Shown here piece after piece: positions 1-7,622 of a stretch of DNA of 64,000 nucleotides (position 1 is its first letter; every line of letters begins with the position of its first letter). A program made the translations under genes and the position numbers. The stretch covers positions 558,001 through 622,000 of the forward strand of contig NZ_CP195793.1 of NCBI RefSeq assembly GCF_051466335.1, in the 5' to 3' direction. The notes beneath the pieces are model-generated. The model had not been told where the DNA came from. It saw only the letters and a list, made by a program, of their open reading frames with translations, and ran no database searches. This stretch comes from Planctomicrobium sp051466335 (GTDB lineage Bacteria > Planctomycetota > Planctomycetia > Planctomycetales > Planctomycetaceae).

Positions 1-2
1 CT

Positions 3-113
3 GCCCATCTGCAGAAAATCCGGGGCGAATCGCTGGAGTCGTCGGAGAGAAATGCAATGCGGGCTGCGCTACTCCGCGAGCGATTGACAGGCAAAGCCCC
101 GCCTCAGAATTGA
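3..113 (+). CDS. possible 3' end of a gene cut by the window edge
   Basis: One forward frame is open from the window edge to a TGA at 111-113 and encodes about 36 residues. They are rich in Arg, Glu and Leu and end in GKAPPQN, which reads like a charged C-terminal helix. No domain can be recognised from so short a piece, and the family is unknown. The other forward frames give less protein-like text. It could equally be chance open sequence upstream of the insertion element. Confidence 0.3.
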   Translation, partial: AHLQKIRGESLESSERNAMRAALLRERLTGKAPPQN

Positions 114-282
114 ACTGTAGCCCCAGGGATTCCTCGATACTCGTCGCCTGTCTGGTACTCTCGGTTCAAAGGAATCGCAAGGTTCTGATCGGTTTCGCAC
201 CTCCTGCAATCGCGTGCGAAACCGATTGGAATTGACGCATATTTCAAGACACCCTAAGACTGCTGCGTGGAGTTACTCCTTA

Positions 283-298
283 GAGCGCCTTTCATAAC
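283..298 (+). repeat. left terminal inverted repeat of the IS5-family element
   Basis: The 16-bp sequence GAGCGCCTTTCATAAC is the exact reverse complement of 1152-1167. It is preceded by TA at 281-282, the presumed target duplication. Confidence 0.9.
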
Positions 299-349
299 TC
301 TGTTTGGCAAGCGATTTGCGTACCAGCATGAGCGAAAGGAGTTTCGCTC

Positions 350-1158
350 ATGCCATGCACACGGAAGATTGAGCTCGTTGGTAATACGTATCTCTCGGAC
401 GCACAATGGGATCGCATCAAACACCTGATCCCCGAACCGCTCTCCCAACCCAAGGGAGGACGTCCTCCGCACTCGCAACGGGCCTGCCTGGAAGGGATTT
501 TGTTTGTACTTTTGACAGGCTGCCAATGGGAAAAACTACCAAAATGCTTCCCTTCCCCAAGCACTTGCTGGAGAAGATTCGATGAATGGACTCGCTGGGG
601 CATCTTTGAGGGACTGTGGTATTCCCTGCTGATGGAGCTGGAAGACCTGCAGGGGATCAATTGGAGAGAGGCGGCTGCGGATGCCTGGTTCGTCCGGGCG
701 AAAAAAGGGGGGACCAGGTTGGAAAGACCAAGTGTGGCAAAGGCTGCAAGGTCGTCGACATCGTCGATCCCGAAGGAACTCCTCTGGGAGTCTATTTCGC
801 TGCCGCCAACAGAAGCGAAGTGAAGCTCATCGAGCCGCTGTTGGACAACCTGCAGATCCCGAGGAAAGCCCCGGAACACCTGCTCTACGACAAGGCTGCA
901 GACAGTGACCCGCTCAGAAAGAGACTGAAGGAGGACCGTGGAGTTGAGTTGGTCTGCCCCCACCGAAAGAACCGCAAAAGGAAGCCGACGCAAGATGGGC
1001 GTTCAGTCCGGAAGTATCGACGTCGCTATAAAGTCGAGCGAACTCACAGCTGGATGCAGAACTTCCGGAGAACCATCATCCGCTATGAAACCACGATGCT
1101 ACGTTACACGGGGTGGATCCACTTGGCCTGTGCCCTCATCACACTCAGACGGTTATGA
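350..1158 (+). CDS. IS5-family transposase, produced by programmed -1 frameshift
   Basis: DDE transposase that would cut and join the element ends. The first frame (ATG 350, stop at 823) carries the N-terminal DUF4096-like region (LSDAQWDRIKHLIP, then GRPP) up to the first catalytic Asp in AADAWFVRA. The rest is in the -1 frame and ends at 1158. It has GKTKCGKGCKV, the second Asp in LLYDKAADSD, and the Glu in VERTHSWMQNFRR. The two frames meet at an A6G6 run (701-712). A -1 slip there gives AKKGGDQVGKTKCGKG, which matches the continuous family sequence. Frameshifting at such runs is established for this IS group. A sequencing error or a true disabling mutation is the alternative, but the intact A/G slippery run favours programmed slippage. 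Confidence 0.88.
701..712 (+). promoter_or_regulatory. slippery A6G6 run, programmed -1 frameshift site in the transposase
   Basis: Six A followed by six G. In the first frame it reads AAA AAA GGG GGG. Slipping back one base continues the transposase into the catalytic C-terminal frame. Family alignment across the junction is seamless. Confidence 0.8.
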
Positions 1159-1167
1159 AAGGCGCTC
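1152..1167 (-). repeat. right terminal inverted repeat of the IS5-family element
   Basis: This is the exact inverted copy of 283-298, followed by TA at 1168-1169. The transposase stop codon (1156-1158) lies inside this repeat. Confidence 0.9.
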
Positions 1168-1194
1168 TAGTATCACAACGCAGGCACAAGTTTT

Positions 1195-2514
1195 ATGGCT
1201 GATCTCACCGCGAAACAGAAGCGTCAGGCAGATTCATTCGAGAAACTGCTCCAACACTTGGCAGTGCAACTGGACGCTCCTTTTTCAATTCGGCTTTGGG
1301 ATGATCGGATCGTTCCACTCGGGTCGAATCCCGATCCTGACATGTGCATCGCGATCAGCACTCCCGGAGTCATCGCTTCACTCCTTCGCCGACCGACAGC
1401 CGACAACCTGTTGCGACATTACGCACTCGGCCATATCGATCTGCAAGGAACCGATCTTTATTCGTTCATATCGCGAATGCGGACGGATCAGTCGAGGAAA
1501 AAGATCCGTAAAGTAAAGACGTCGGTCGTCGTCAAAGCGTTACTCCCGTTTCTGTTTTCCAAAGGGGAGTCAACTTCGGTCACGCATCGATTCAGTGGCG
1601 ATGAATCGGGCCGCAAGCGGAAGCAGGAAGACAATCAGGACTACATTCAATTTCACTATGACGTCAGCAACGAGTTCTATGAACTCTTTCTCGACCCGGA
1701 GATGGTCTACTCCTGTGCGTATTTCACAGATTGGAATCAATCACTGGAACAGGCGCAGGTCAACAAGCTGGACATCACCTGTCGAAAACTCCTTCTAAAG
1801 CCGGGCGAGCGATTTCTGGATATTGGGTGCGGGTGGGGAGCGTTGATTTGCCATGCAGCCCAACACTACGGAGTTGAAGCGACGGGCATCACCCTTTCGC
1901 AAACCCAGCTTGAATATGCTCAGTCGAAAATACGATCACTGGGTCTTCAGGACCGGGTCAAGGTCGAACTCTGTGATTACGCGAACCTCAAAGGTTCGTG
2001 GGATAAGATCGCGAGTATCGGAATGGTCGAGCACGTTGGGATCGACAACATGCGAAAATACATGCAGACCGTGAGTCGGCTGCTCCCGGATCGCGGGATG
2101 TTTCTTTGCCATGGAATTACAAGACGCGCCAAGAAGAGTGCGAAAAAGTTTCGCGCGATGAAGCCGGAACAACGACTCCTCGCGAAGTACATCTTTCCCG
2201 GAGGAGAGCTGGACCATATCGGACACATGCTCGAAATGATGGAGTCGAGCGGATTCGAAGTGCATGACGTTGAAGGTTGGCGAGATCATTATGCGCTCAC
2301 CTGTAAACTCTGGTCACAGCGTCTGACCTTACAGAAGGAAGCTGCCATCTCGTTCATTGGCGAAGAGCGATACCGGATCTGGCTGTTCTACCTTGCTGCC
2401 GTCAGCATGGCCTTGGGTGACGGGTCAGCTTGCATTTACCAGACTGTTGCAACAAAGCACAAATCTCGTGGCCTCTCCGGAATGCCTCCGACACGCGGGC
2501 ACCTCTATCAATAG
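1195..2514 (+). CDS. cfa: cyclopropane-fatty-acyl-phospholipid synthase family methyltransferase
   Basis: SAM-dependent enzyme expected to add a methylene group across the double bond of unsaturated phospholipid acyl chains at the membrane. The 439 residues have an N-terminal lipid-binding-type domain with LLRHYALGHIDLQGTDLYSF. The family block YDVSNEFYELFLDPEMVYS starts near residue 156, the SAM loop FLDIGCGWGAL is near 205, and EHVG is near 280. The C-terminal GWRDHYALTCKLW is typical of the CFA/mycolic cyclopropane synthase superfamily. Length is slightly above E. coli Cfa (382). The start ATG is 27 bp after the right end of the IS5 element and has no strong ribosome-binding site, so native expression may be disrupted or driven from within the element. 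Confidence 0.93.
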   Translation: MADLTAKQKRQADSFEKLLQHLAVQLDAPFSIRLWDDRIVPLGSNPDPDMCIAISTPGVIASLLRRPTADNLLRHYALGHIDLQGTDLYSFISRMRTDQSRKKIRKVKTSVVVKALLPFLFSKGESTSVTHRFSGDESGRKRKQEDNQDYIQFHYDVSNEFYELFLDPEMVYSCAYFTDWNQSLEQAQVNKLDITCRKLLLKPGERFLDIGCGWGALICHAAQHYGVEATGITLSQTQLEYAQSKIRSLGLQDRVKVELCDYANLKGSWDKIASIGMVEHVGIDNMRKYMQTVSRLLPDRGMFLCHGITRRAKKSAKKFRAMKPEQRLLAKYIFPGGELDHIGHMLEMMESSGFEVHDVEGWRDHYALTCKLWSQRLTLQKEAAISFIGEERYRIWLFYLAAVSMALGDGSACIYQTVATKHKSRGLSGMPPTRGHLYQ

Positions 2515-2591
2515 ATTTTTGCAGGTTGATTCGCTGCTTTTTAGCAACGACTGCGATCGAAGAAGAAATCGTCTACTGGTGTTGACTCAGT

Positions 2592-2607
2592 TGTAGCGTT
2601 TGCTACA
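2592..2607. promoter_or_regulatory. palindrome TGTAGC-N4-GCTACA, distal copy (operator candidate)
   Basis: The sequence TGTAGCGTTTGCTACA is a 6-bp perfect dyad with a 4-base centre. A second copy with the same arms lies 33 bp downstream (2625-2640), about three helical turns away, both in front of the DUF1559 gene. Paired dyads at this spacing resemble repressor operators. The protein that would bind is unknown. Confidence 0.5.
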
Positions 2608-2624
2608 TTTTCTGCAGACAAAGA

Positions 2625-2640
2625 TGTAGCGTAAGCTACA
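2625..2640. promoter_or_regulatory. palindrome TGTAGC-N4-GCTACA, proximal copy (operator candidate)
   Basis: TGTAGCGTAAGCTACA is the second copy of the dyad at 2592. It ends 24 bp before the start of the DUF1559 gene, close to where transcription would begin. Confidence 0.5.
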
Positions 2641-2664
2641 AATAAAATGCAGACCTGAGGACAC

Positions 2665-3633
2665 ATGATGAAACGCCGCGGATTTACACTCATCGAATTG
2701 TTGGTCGTGATTGCAATCATCGGCGTGCTGGTGTCCCTGCTGCTCCCAGCAGTGCAGCAGGCCCGCGAAGCCGCCCGCATGACGCAATGCCGGAACCACC
2801 TCAAACAACTCGGCCTTGCGTTCCACAACTACCATGACGCCATCGGCGTGTTTCCAGCGGCGTATCTCGCAAATACGCGGCTCTCAAGTCGCGATCCCGA
2901 AACTTACGATGCTTCAAACGGCTTCGCTTGGGGAGCGATGCTGCTTCCGTATCTCGACCAGGCTCCCTTATACAATCAGCTGCGGACCGATCTCCCTTGC
3001 TGGGACTCTGCAAATGCAACATTGGTGACGACACACCTTTCCCTGTTTCTTTGCCCATCTGCTTCAGATGTCGATGGTCCTGTCAGCGTGAAAGACCAGT
3101 CGAACGCAGAATTGGCACGTTTTGGGCGATCGACTTATGTAGCGAATGCAGGACAGAATGAGCCGTGGGGTTACACCGCGGAAGACTATACTGGAATCGC
3201 AGATGGGCCTCTTTACCGGAACTCGAAGACTCGTGCTCGAGACGTCGTGGATGGGCTTTCAAACACAGTTTTTCTGGGTGAACACGCACCGATTCTCAGT
3301 GGAAAAACCTGGGTCGGCGTTGTTCCGGGGGCAGATGTTTGCCCAACTCATCCGGACCGGTTTCCAAACTCAGTCTGCGATCGAGCAGCCACACTGGTCA
3401 ATGTTCATAGCGGCCCGTCCCAAGCAGAAATAGACCCAGTCACCGGGTTTGCACCTGTGCATCCACCGAATAATCCGCTGGCCCATATCTGCCAGATGTA
3501 TTCGGCCCACATCGGCGGATGCAACGTGCTCTTGGGGGATGGGAGTGTGCGATTTGTTTCACAGAACATTCACCAACCCACATGGGCGGCCCTGTCATCA
3601 CGTGCCAAAGGGGAAGTTGTCGGCGAGTACTAA
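2665..3633 (+). CDS. DUF1559 (SBP_bac_10) protein with prepilin-type N-terminus
   Basis: One of the large planctomycete family of pseudopilin-like surface or secretion-associated proteins, whose exact role is not known. Residues 1-40 are a classical class III leader: short basic head (KRR), cleavage/methylation motif GFTLIELLVVIAIIGVL and a hydrophobic helix. The family block QQAREAARMTQCRNHLKQLG and YHD follow. The C-terminal signature is HIGGCNVLLGDGSVRFVSQNI near residue 280. At 322 residues it has the usual family length. GAGGA just before the ATG (or the ATG one codon later) is a good ribosome-binding site. Twin palindromes upstream suggest specific regulation. Confidence 0.93.
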   Translation: MMKRRGFTLIELLVVIAIIGVLVSLLLPAVQQAREAARMTQCRNHLKQLGLAFHNYHDAIGVFPAAYLANTRLSSRDPETYDASNGFAWGAMLLPYLDQAPLYNQLRTDLPCWDSANATLVTTHLSLFLCPSASDVDGPVSVKDQSNAELARFGRSTYVANAGQNEPWGYTAEDYTGIADGPLYRNSKTRARDVVDGLSNTVFLGEHAPILSGKTWVGVVPGADVCPTHPDRFPNSVCDRAATLVNVHSGPSQAEIDPVTGFAPVHPPNNPLAHICQMYSAHIGGCNVLLGDGSVRFVSQNIHQPTWAALSSRAKGEVVGEY

Positions 3634-3689
3634 CATGTGCCGCCCCTCATGTCCGCAACTTTACCCCGATTCTCTCAGATTAGATTTGG

Positions 3690-4097
3690 ATGCAGCGAAT
3701 GGATCTGTCAGATAGCCGACAACGATTCCTTGCAATCTTCCTCGGCATCATTGTGATCGTTGTCAGCGCGAACCAATTTTCAAAATGGTGGTTCCGGCCA
3801 ACCGCCGTCGAATTCGACAACTTGAAGTACATTCAACTTCTTTCTACAGCCATTTCCTCACGTAACCCCGAAATGGTGAGCAAAGTTGAACTCGCGATCA
3901 AACAACGAGTCGAGTCCAAACAGATGTCCGAAAAAGAGTTTCAGCATTTTGAGATGCTGATCGGATTGACCCGACAGGAAAAATGGGATGAGGCAGTGAA
4001 GAAGTGCTATGAGTTTGCCGAGGCTCAGCTGAGTCGGCGTCGCTCGCAACCGAAGTCGACCGGACATGACCACGGTCACGGCGACCATCACCACTAG
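3690..4097 (+). CDS. small single-pass membrane protein with His-rich tail
   Basis: Unrecognised 135-residue protein. It has a short N-terminal stretch, one transmembrane segment at about residues 10-26 (FLAIFLGIIVIVVSA), then an amphipathic, helix-rich soluble domain of about 90 residues. The tail GHDHGHGDHHH could bind a metal such as zinc, nickel or copper. It lies 56 bp behind the DUF1559 gene in the same direction and may be co-transcribed. It ends 3 bp before the stop of the convergent gene on the other strand. No catalytic motif is visible, and function is unknown. Confidence 0.7.
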   Translation: MQRMDLSDSRQRFLAIFLGIIVIVVSANQFSKWWFRPTAVEFDNLKYIQLLSTAISSRNPEMVSKVELAIKQRVESKQMSEKEFQHFEMLIGLTRQEKWDEAVKKCYEFAEAQLSRRRSQPKSTGHDHGHGDHHH

Positions 4098-4100
4098 TCA

Positions 4101-4619
4101 TTATTTTGAAGGCGTGTCGTAAAAAGCGATCCACGCATGGAGCGGGCAGAAAATCAGCCCCAGGACTGCTGCAAACAGAGACTTAATGAGGAGAAAGGTT
4201 TGAAGGGGAAGGTCATCCACGACCAGAACCTTCAGTACCTGTATGGCAAGCGGGGCGACAACAAACCAGCCGATGGTCCCCCACAATGCGGCTCTCAGCA
4301 ATAGGCTCTGACGCAGAACAGGTGAGACCCCCGCATAAACCGGGAACGGCGCGAACGCAGCGAGTCGTCCCTTATTGATTTCCTGTCGCGTGAGGAGCGA
4401 GACAATCACACAAGAAATCAATGGGAGCATCCAACAAGTGGAAACCGTATCGCTCTCCACGCTGAGTTCCCCTGCGACGGGGACGATCTTTTCGTTTCTG
4501 AAGACTGTCCAGGCGATGGCCCAATTGATCCCGAAGTTCACGAAAATCGCGATGAGTCCTTGATCGATCAAAAGGTATCGCCAGTTTCGATGACGACTCA
4601 AGGTCCCGGATTTTCTCAT
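4101..4619 (-). CDS. hypothetical multi-pass membrane protein
   Basis: Unrecognised 172-residue protein with four likely transmembrane segments. These are around residues 16-40 (LIDQGLIAIFVNFGINWAIAW), 63-78 (CWMLPLISCVIVSLL), 108-130 (LLLRAALWGTIGWFVVAPLA) and 140-165 (LLIKSLFAAVLGLIFCPLHAW). The N-terminus is basic and there is no signal peptide. The stop nearly abuts the convergent gene ending at 4097. The upstream neighbour on the same strand is the universal stress protein gene, 33 bp away, so an operon is possible. No conserved catalytic residues are evident. Confidence 0.6.
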   Translation of the reverse strand: MRKSGTLSRHRNWRYLLIDQGLIAIFVNFGINWAIAWTVFRNEKIVPVAGELSVESDTVSTCWMLPLISCVIVSLLTRQEINKGRLAAFAPFPVYAGVSPVLRQSLLLRAALWGTIGWFVVAPLAIQVLKVLVVDDLPLQTFLLIKSLFAAVLGLIFCPLHAWIAFYDTPSK

Positions 4620-4652
4620 TTAGGCTGCTCCGTTATTCTGGACACATCCAAC

Positions 4653-5465
4653 TTATTTCATCGCCAAAATCGAGGTGGAACAGGTTCTCAGCCATGAATT
4701 CCAAGTCTCTTCAGCTACAGATACTGGGGGGCATTCCAACAGAACGAGCGACGCCGAATGTTCTGCAATGGCTTCATTCAAGGCATCGACAAGCGGAACA
4801 GAAACAACAGAAGTCCGAACTCCAAGTTCCAGCGTGCGACAGTCTGTTTGCACCAAACGCGAGAGTAACTTGTCTTCCAACTCTTTAATCAATTCAGGAG
4901 AGGTTTCCTCCGTATTGGCAAGAACAAACAGGCGAGAGCGGGTGAATTGTGCGAGCGAGACTGCTTTTCGAAGTGTTCCAGTTTCTTCCCCGTTCAAGTC
5001 TTCAACGGCAACGATTGTTGGCGGAAACGTTTCAAAAGTGCCAGAGCGAATTGCCAGAACTGATGATCCGGAATTCTGAATGATTCCCTGAACGAACTCG
5101 CTCAAATCCGAAGTGGCCTGATTATCTTGGCCGGCGAGTCCCAACACGATGAGATCGCATTTTTCGTCTTCGGCGACCACTTCAAGAATATCCGCTGCAT
5201 CGCCGTAGGCGACGAAAGCATGGAAAGAAATCCCTGCGGTTCTCGCATCAAGCGCAATCGCCTCGTGGCACTGTTGAAGTTCCGTTGGGACTGACCGCTG
5301 TCCTTCCGGGGAATCCATCTCCAAAATTGTGATCAGGATCACTTCAGTTCGGTCGTTGCCAGCGATCCAGATGGCTTGTTCAACGGCGGCACGAGAAGCA
5401 GGTGTCAGTACGGATTCGTCGGAGTTCCATTTCGCTCCCACAAGAATGCGCTGCGCCAATGCCAT
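4653..5465 (-). CDS. universal stress protein, tandem Usp domains
   Basis: Cytoplasmic stress-response type protein of 270 residues. The first Usp domain (about residues 1-145) begins MALAQRILVGAKWN. It holds the typical VVAEDEKCDLIVLGL helix/strand and ends in VLAIRSG after a degenerate nucleotide-binding loop. A second, more divergent Usp-like half follows, from PPTIVAVEDLNGEE to STSILAMK. The open frame extends 60 codons further upstream. The internal ATG at 5465 is preferred because the domain begins exactly there and GGGAA precedes it. Ligand binding is uncertain because the canonical G-X2-G-X9-G-S/T pattern is not intact. Confidence 0.78.
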   Translation of the reverse strand: MALAQRILVGAKWNSDESVLTPASRAAVEQAIWIAGNDRTEVILITILEMDSPEGQRSVPTELQQCHEAIALDARTAGISFHAFVAYGDAADILEVVAEDEKCDLIVLGLAGQDNQATSDLSEFVQGIIQNSGSSVLAIRSGTFETFPPTIVAVEDLNGEETGTLRKAVSLAQFTRSRLFVLANTEETSPELIKELEDKLLSRLVQTDCRTLELGVRTSVVSVPLVDALNEAIAEHSASLVLLECPPVSVAEETWNSWLRTCSTSILAMK

Positions 5466-5719
5466 AATCAGATTCCCAGTGGCTGAAGAATTTGAGAACA
5501 CGCCGCTATCGCAGAGTGAAGAAAGCGGGATTCTGGCGAGTTTCAAAGAAATTCGCCACGTTTCGGATGGTTGCAGACATTCTCGAGCGATTCGGTCCGA
5601 AATTCCCCATTGAGTGTTCGTCGCAAAAACTGGATGAAACGCCAAACACCCAATCTTAGGGTTAAAAGCGGGCTGATGGCTGGGCTGTCACGTGCAACAG
5701 ACGAGATCGCAACCAAGAA
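5466..5719. other. spacer upstream of the universal stress gene
   Basis: The in-frame extension of the stress-protein frame covers part of this stretch but has no domain-like sequence. No RNA gene, promoter consensus or repeat was recognised in it. The hairpin-forming repeat follows from 5720. Confidence 0.4.
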
Positions 5720-5812
5720 GAGTGTGGCGTTCCGGCGGCGATAAACACAGCATTTGGGCGAGTATTGCCAGCATTCGCCGCCACACTCCTCAAAGTTAGG
5801 GGCTAGTTCACC
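5720..5812. repeat. intergenic hairpin repeat, copy A
   Basis: About 93 bp, alignable with 19763-19860 over its whole length at roughly three-quarters identity by eye. Shared blocks include GGCGTTCCGGCGGCGA, GAGTATT and CATTCGCCGC, and both copies end in GGCTAG...ACCC. In this copy GAGTGTGGCG (5721-5730) pairs with CGCCACACTC, giving a stable stem. The right end covers the stop codon (CTA on + strand, 5803-5805) of the leftward gene, so the hairpin would form in the 3' end of that mRNA. Confidence 0.7.
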
Positions 5813-6093
5813 CAGAGTGAGATGTACCAGTTCAGTGATTTGCCGAAGAGGGGAAAGTACTCGCCGAGGAGACGCAGTGGCTCGTAGAAAGCTGCTAGAA
5901 GTGTGGGACCGCTCGCATGCCTTGCGTTGAGATACTGCCAGTACATCGGACCGATCGACAATGTGTAGATACAGAACAGAATGAACATGCGTTCAAAATA
6001 CGCTTCCCACCACAACCAAACACTTTGTGGCTTCAGTTCATCACTTTTTTGCACCTGTGCGGGCGATCCGGTTGGACCTAATGGAGCGTTCAT
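5803..6093 (-). CDS. small hypothetical membrane-associated protein
   Basis: Unrecognised 96-residue protein. A hydrophilic N-terminus is followed by an aromatic-rich hydrophobic segment, VWLWWEAYFERMFILFCIYTL, around residues 25-45. The C-terminus is also hydrophobic (LNWYISLWVN), suggesting two membrane-associated stretches. The ATG has no clear ribosome-binding site. The stop codon lies inside the hairpin repeat copy A, an arrangement shared with the membrane gene at 19848. Function unknown. Confidence 0.55.
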   Translation of the reverse strand: MNAPLGPTGSPAQVQKSDELKPQSVWLWWEAYFERMFILFCIYTLSIGPMYWQYLNARHASGPTLLAAFYEPLRLLGEYFPLFGKSLNWYISLWVN

Positions 6094-6259
6094 AGGACGG
6101 GTCTGATGTTTCCATTGAGTGATGTTCGCCCACAGGAAATCGCTTGGACGATCCCCAGGTCAGATGTATTCCGGAATTCTCCGCCATGCTGCGTCAATCC
6201 AGGGAGAGTTCATCCGATCCAGTCGATGGCCCACTCTACTATTCTGGCGAGTTAGGGAA

Positions 6260-7402
6260 TCAAAATACCAGCCCACCTCTCACCAATCCCGTCGGAGACT
6301 GCTTCGAGTTGCCGATATTCGATCGATATTCGACCTCTCGACCAAAAACAAACCCCGCTTCAACCAGCCAGCGGAAATCTTTGTTTCTGATCTGTTCGAA
6401 CCCTCCGATCAGACGGTAATCCCTCAACGTCATAATGTCGTTGAAGCCGCCGAATCGCTCCACAGCCCACGAGTTTCCGCCCAGTTCGCCGAGCAAATAG
6501 ACCCAGTTCTCATTCTGGTCTGCGGACGCGAGTTTCCAAGCGACCTTCGGGCGGGGGAACACGAGTTCCATTTTGAAGTTCTCGTGAGGAGTGTAATAGA
6601 CCCCGCCAAATGGAATGGCAGGGACGTCTTCGCGTCCAAGATAAAGAAAGCCAAAGGCGAGTTTTGTGAATTCGGAATACTGGTACATCGCGATGGCCCG
6701 ACCAGTCATGCGGAACGCTTCCGATGAAAGATTGTGACCATCGGTAAACATGCTTGGACCAACCCCTGTGATCAGCGACCACTTCGGAGTGAGCGGGAGA
6801 TAAAGAAACGCATCAATCCCGGTATCGTAAAGCTGCGAAGGAAGTCCGGCGGATTGCCGGTCCATGATGGAGTGGTAGCTGAAGCGGGGAGAAAATGTCA
6901 GGATCGGCAGCTTTCCGAAAAACAAAGTGCCTCGCAAATCCAGCGTGTTCATCCCGAAGTCACCACCAACAGGAAAGAGTACGGTGTCGGTGACTGCAAT
7001 CTCTTTCAAAACGATGCGGCGGGGATCTCGCGGCATCGATGCATATTGCTCAGACAGAAACGGAAACGGGTTCCAGCTCGGCTCGGTGTAATGACCTTTG
7101 GGATCTTCGTCTCGACTACCGGAATCTTGAGTCGGATATTCCGCCAATTGAATTCGCTGAGGATCCTGATCGAAAGGAGTTTCGCCGAGACGCTGAACGT
7201 CGAACGGATTTCGAGACGAAAACGGATCTTCAGCGTCATCGCTGGGAACGGCACCTGGATAGTCCATTCCCCAAGTGGCTTGCTCTGGTTCCTGTTGAAA
7301 ACGTCCGGGAACGGACAGACGTTGATTCTCTTGCGCTTGCAGCTGGAACGCTGTCAGGGCAATGATCGCGAGAACTGTGTAGACGAGCCAATAACGTGAC
7401 AT
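6260..7402 (-). CDS. DUF6268-type outer-membrane beta-barrel protein (first paralog)
   Basis: Exported protein of 380 residues with a signal peptide (MSRYWLVYTVLAIIALTAFQLQAQ). After a Pro/Gln-rich linker comes a region of alternating strands such as DTVLFPVGGDFGMNTLDLRG, LFFGKLPILTFSPRFSYH and GFLYLGREDVPAIPFGG. It ends in RGGLVF, and a terminal Phe is typical of outer-membrane barrels. It is a paralog of the gene at 7623-8789: both contain IMTLRDYR or IVTYRDQK, then EAGFVFGREVEYR or EGGYVYDRHLEFR near the C-terminus. The frame is open 54 codons further upstream, but the internal ATG starts the signal peptide. Assignment to DUF6268 is from memory of that family. Confidence 0.72.
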   Translation of the reverse strand: MSRYWLVYTVLAIIALTAFQLQAQENQRLSVPGRFQQEPEQATWGMDYPGAVPSDDAEDPFSSRNPFDVQRLGETPFDQDPQRIQLAEYPTQDSGSRDEDPKGHYTEPSWNPFPFLSEQYASMPRDPRRIVLKEIAVTDTVLFPVGGDFGMNTLDLRGTLFFGKLPILTFSPRFSYHSIMDRQSAGLPSQLYDTGIDAFLYLPLTPKWSLITGVGPSMFTDGHNLSSEAFRMTGRAIAMYQYSEFTKLAFGFLYLGREDVPAIPFGGVYYTPHENFKMELVFPRPKVAWKLASADQNENWVYLLGELGGNSWAVERFGGFNDIMTLRDYRLIGGFEQIRNKDFRWLVEAGFVFGREVEYRSNIGNSKQSPTGLVRGGLVF

Positions 7403-7622
7403 GGAAGACAAATCCAGAGTCCTTTGACATTTCGAACGAATGCCCGAATTGTCGATGAGCCCCCATCTAACGGTTTCAGAAACTCGGATCAAGATGAGTC
7501 TATAAGGGAGTCCCCATCTTCGGAGACCTCCTGCGAAAACTGCGACGTCCCGCTTTGAAGGCACAATTCCGAGCGCGAAGACATCGCTCGTGTCATCATG
7601 CCTCAGGGCCGGACGAACCGCT

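Larger units (their letters stand above)
283..1167 (+). mobile_element. IS5-family insertion sequence (IS427-like group), complete
   Basis: An 885-bp element is bounded by perfect 16-bp terminal inverted repeats, GAGCGCCTTTCATAAC at 283-298 and its complement at 1152-1167. A TA dinucleotide flanks each end (281-282 and 1168-1169), consistent with the short TA-type target duplication known for this group. It carries one transposase split over two frames. The right end lies only 27 bp before the ATG of the cyclopropane fatty acid synthase gene, so the insertion sits in that gene's likely promoter region. Identical ends and intact catalytic residues suggest a recent, potentially active copy. Confidence 0.93.

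Noticed and set aside
616..1158. A separate gene downstream of the first transposase frame
   Set aside because: It is the second half of the same transposase, read after a -1 slip. It lacks its own plausible start and contains the second half of the DDE motif.
6119..6727. A rightward 202-codon frame
   Set aside because: Antisense to the first outer-membrane barrel gene, and without a domain.
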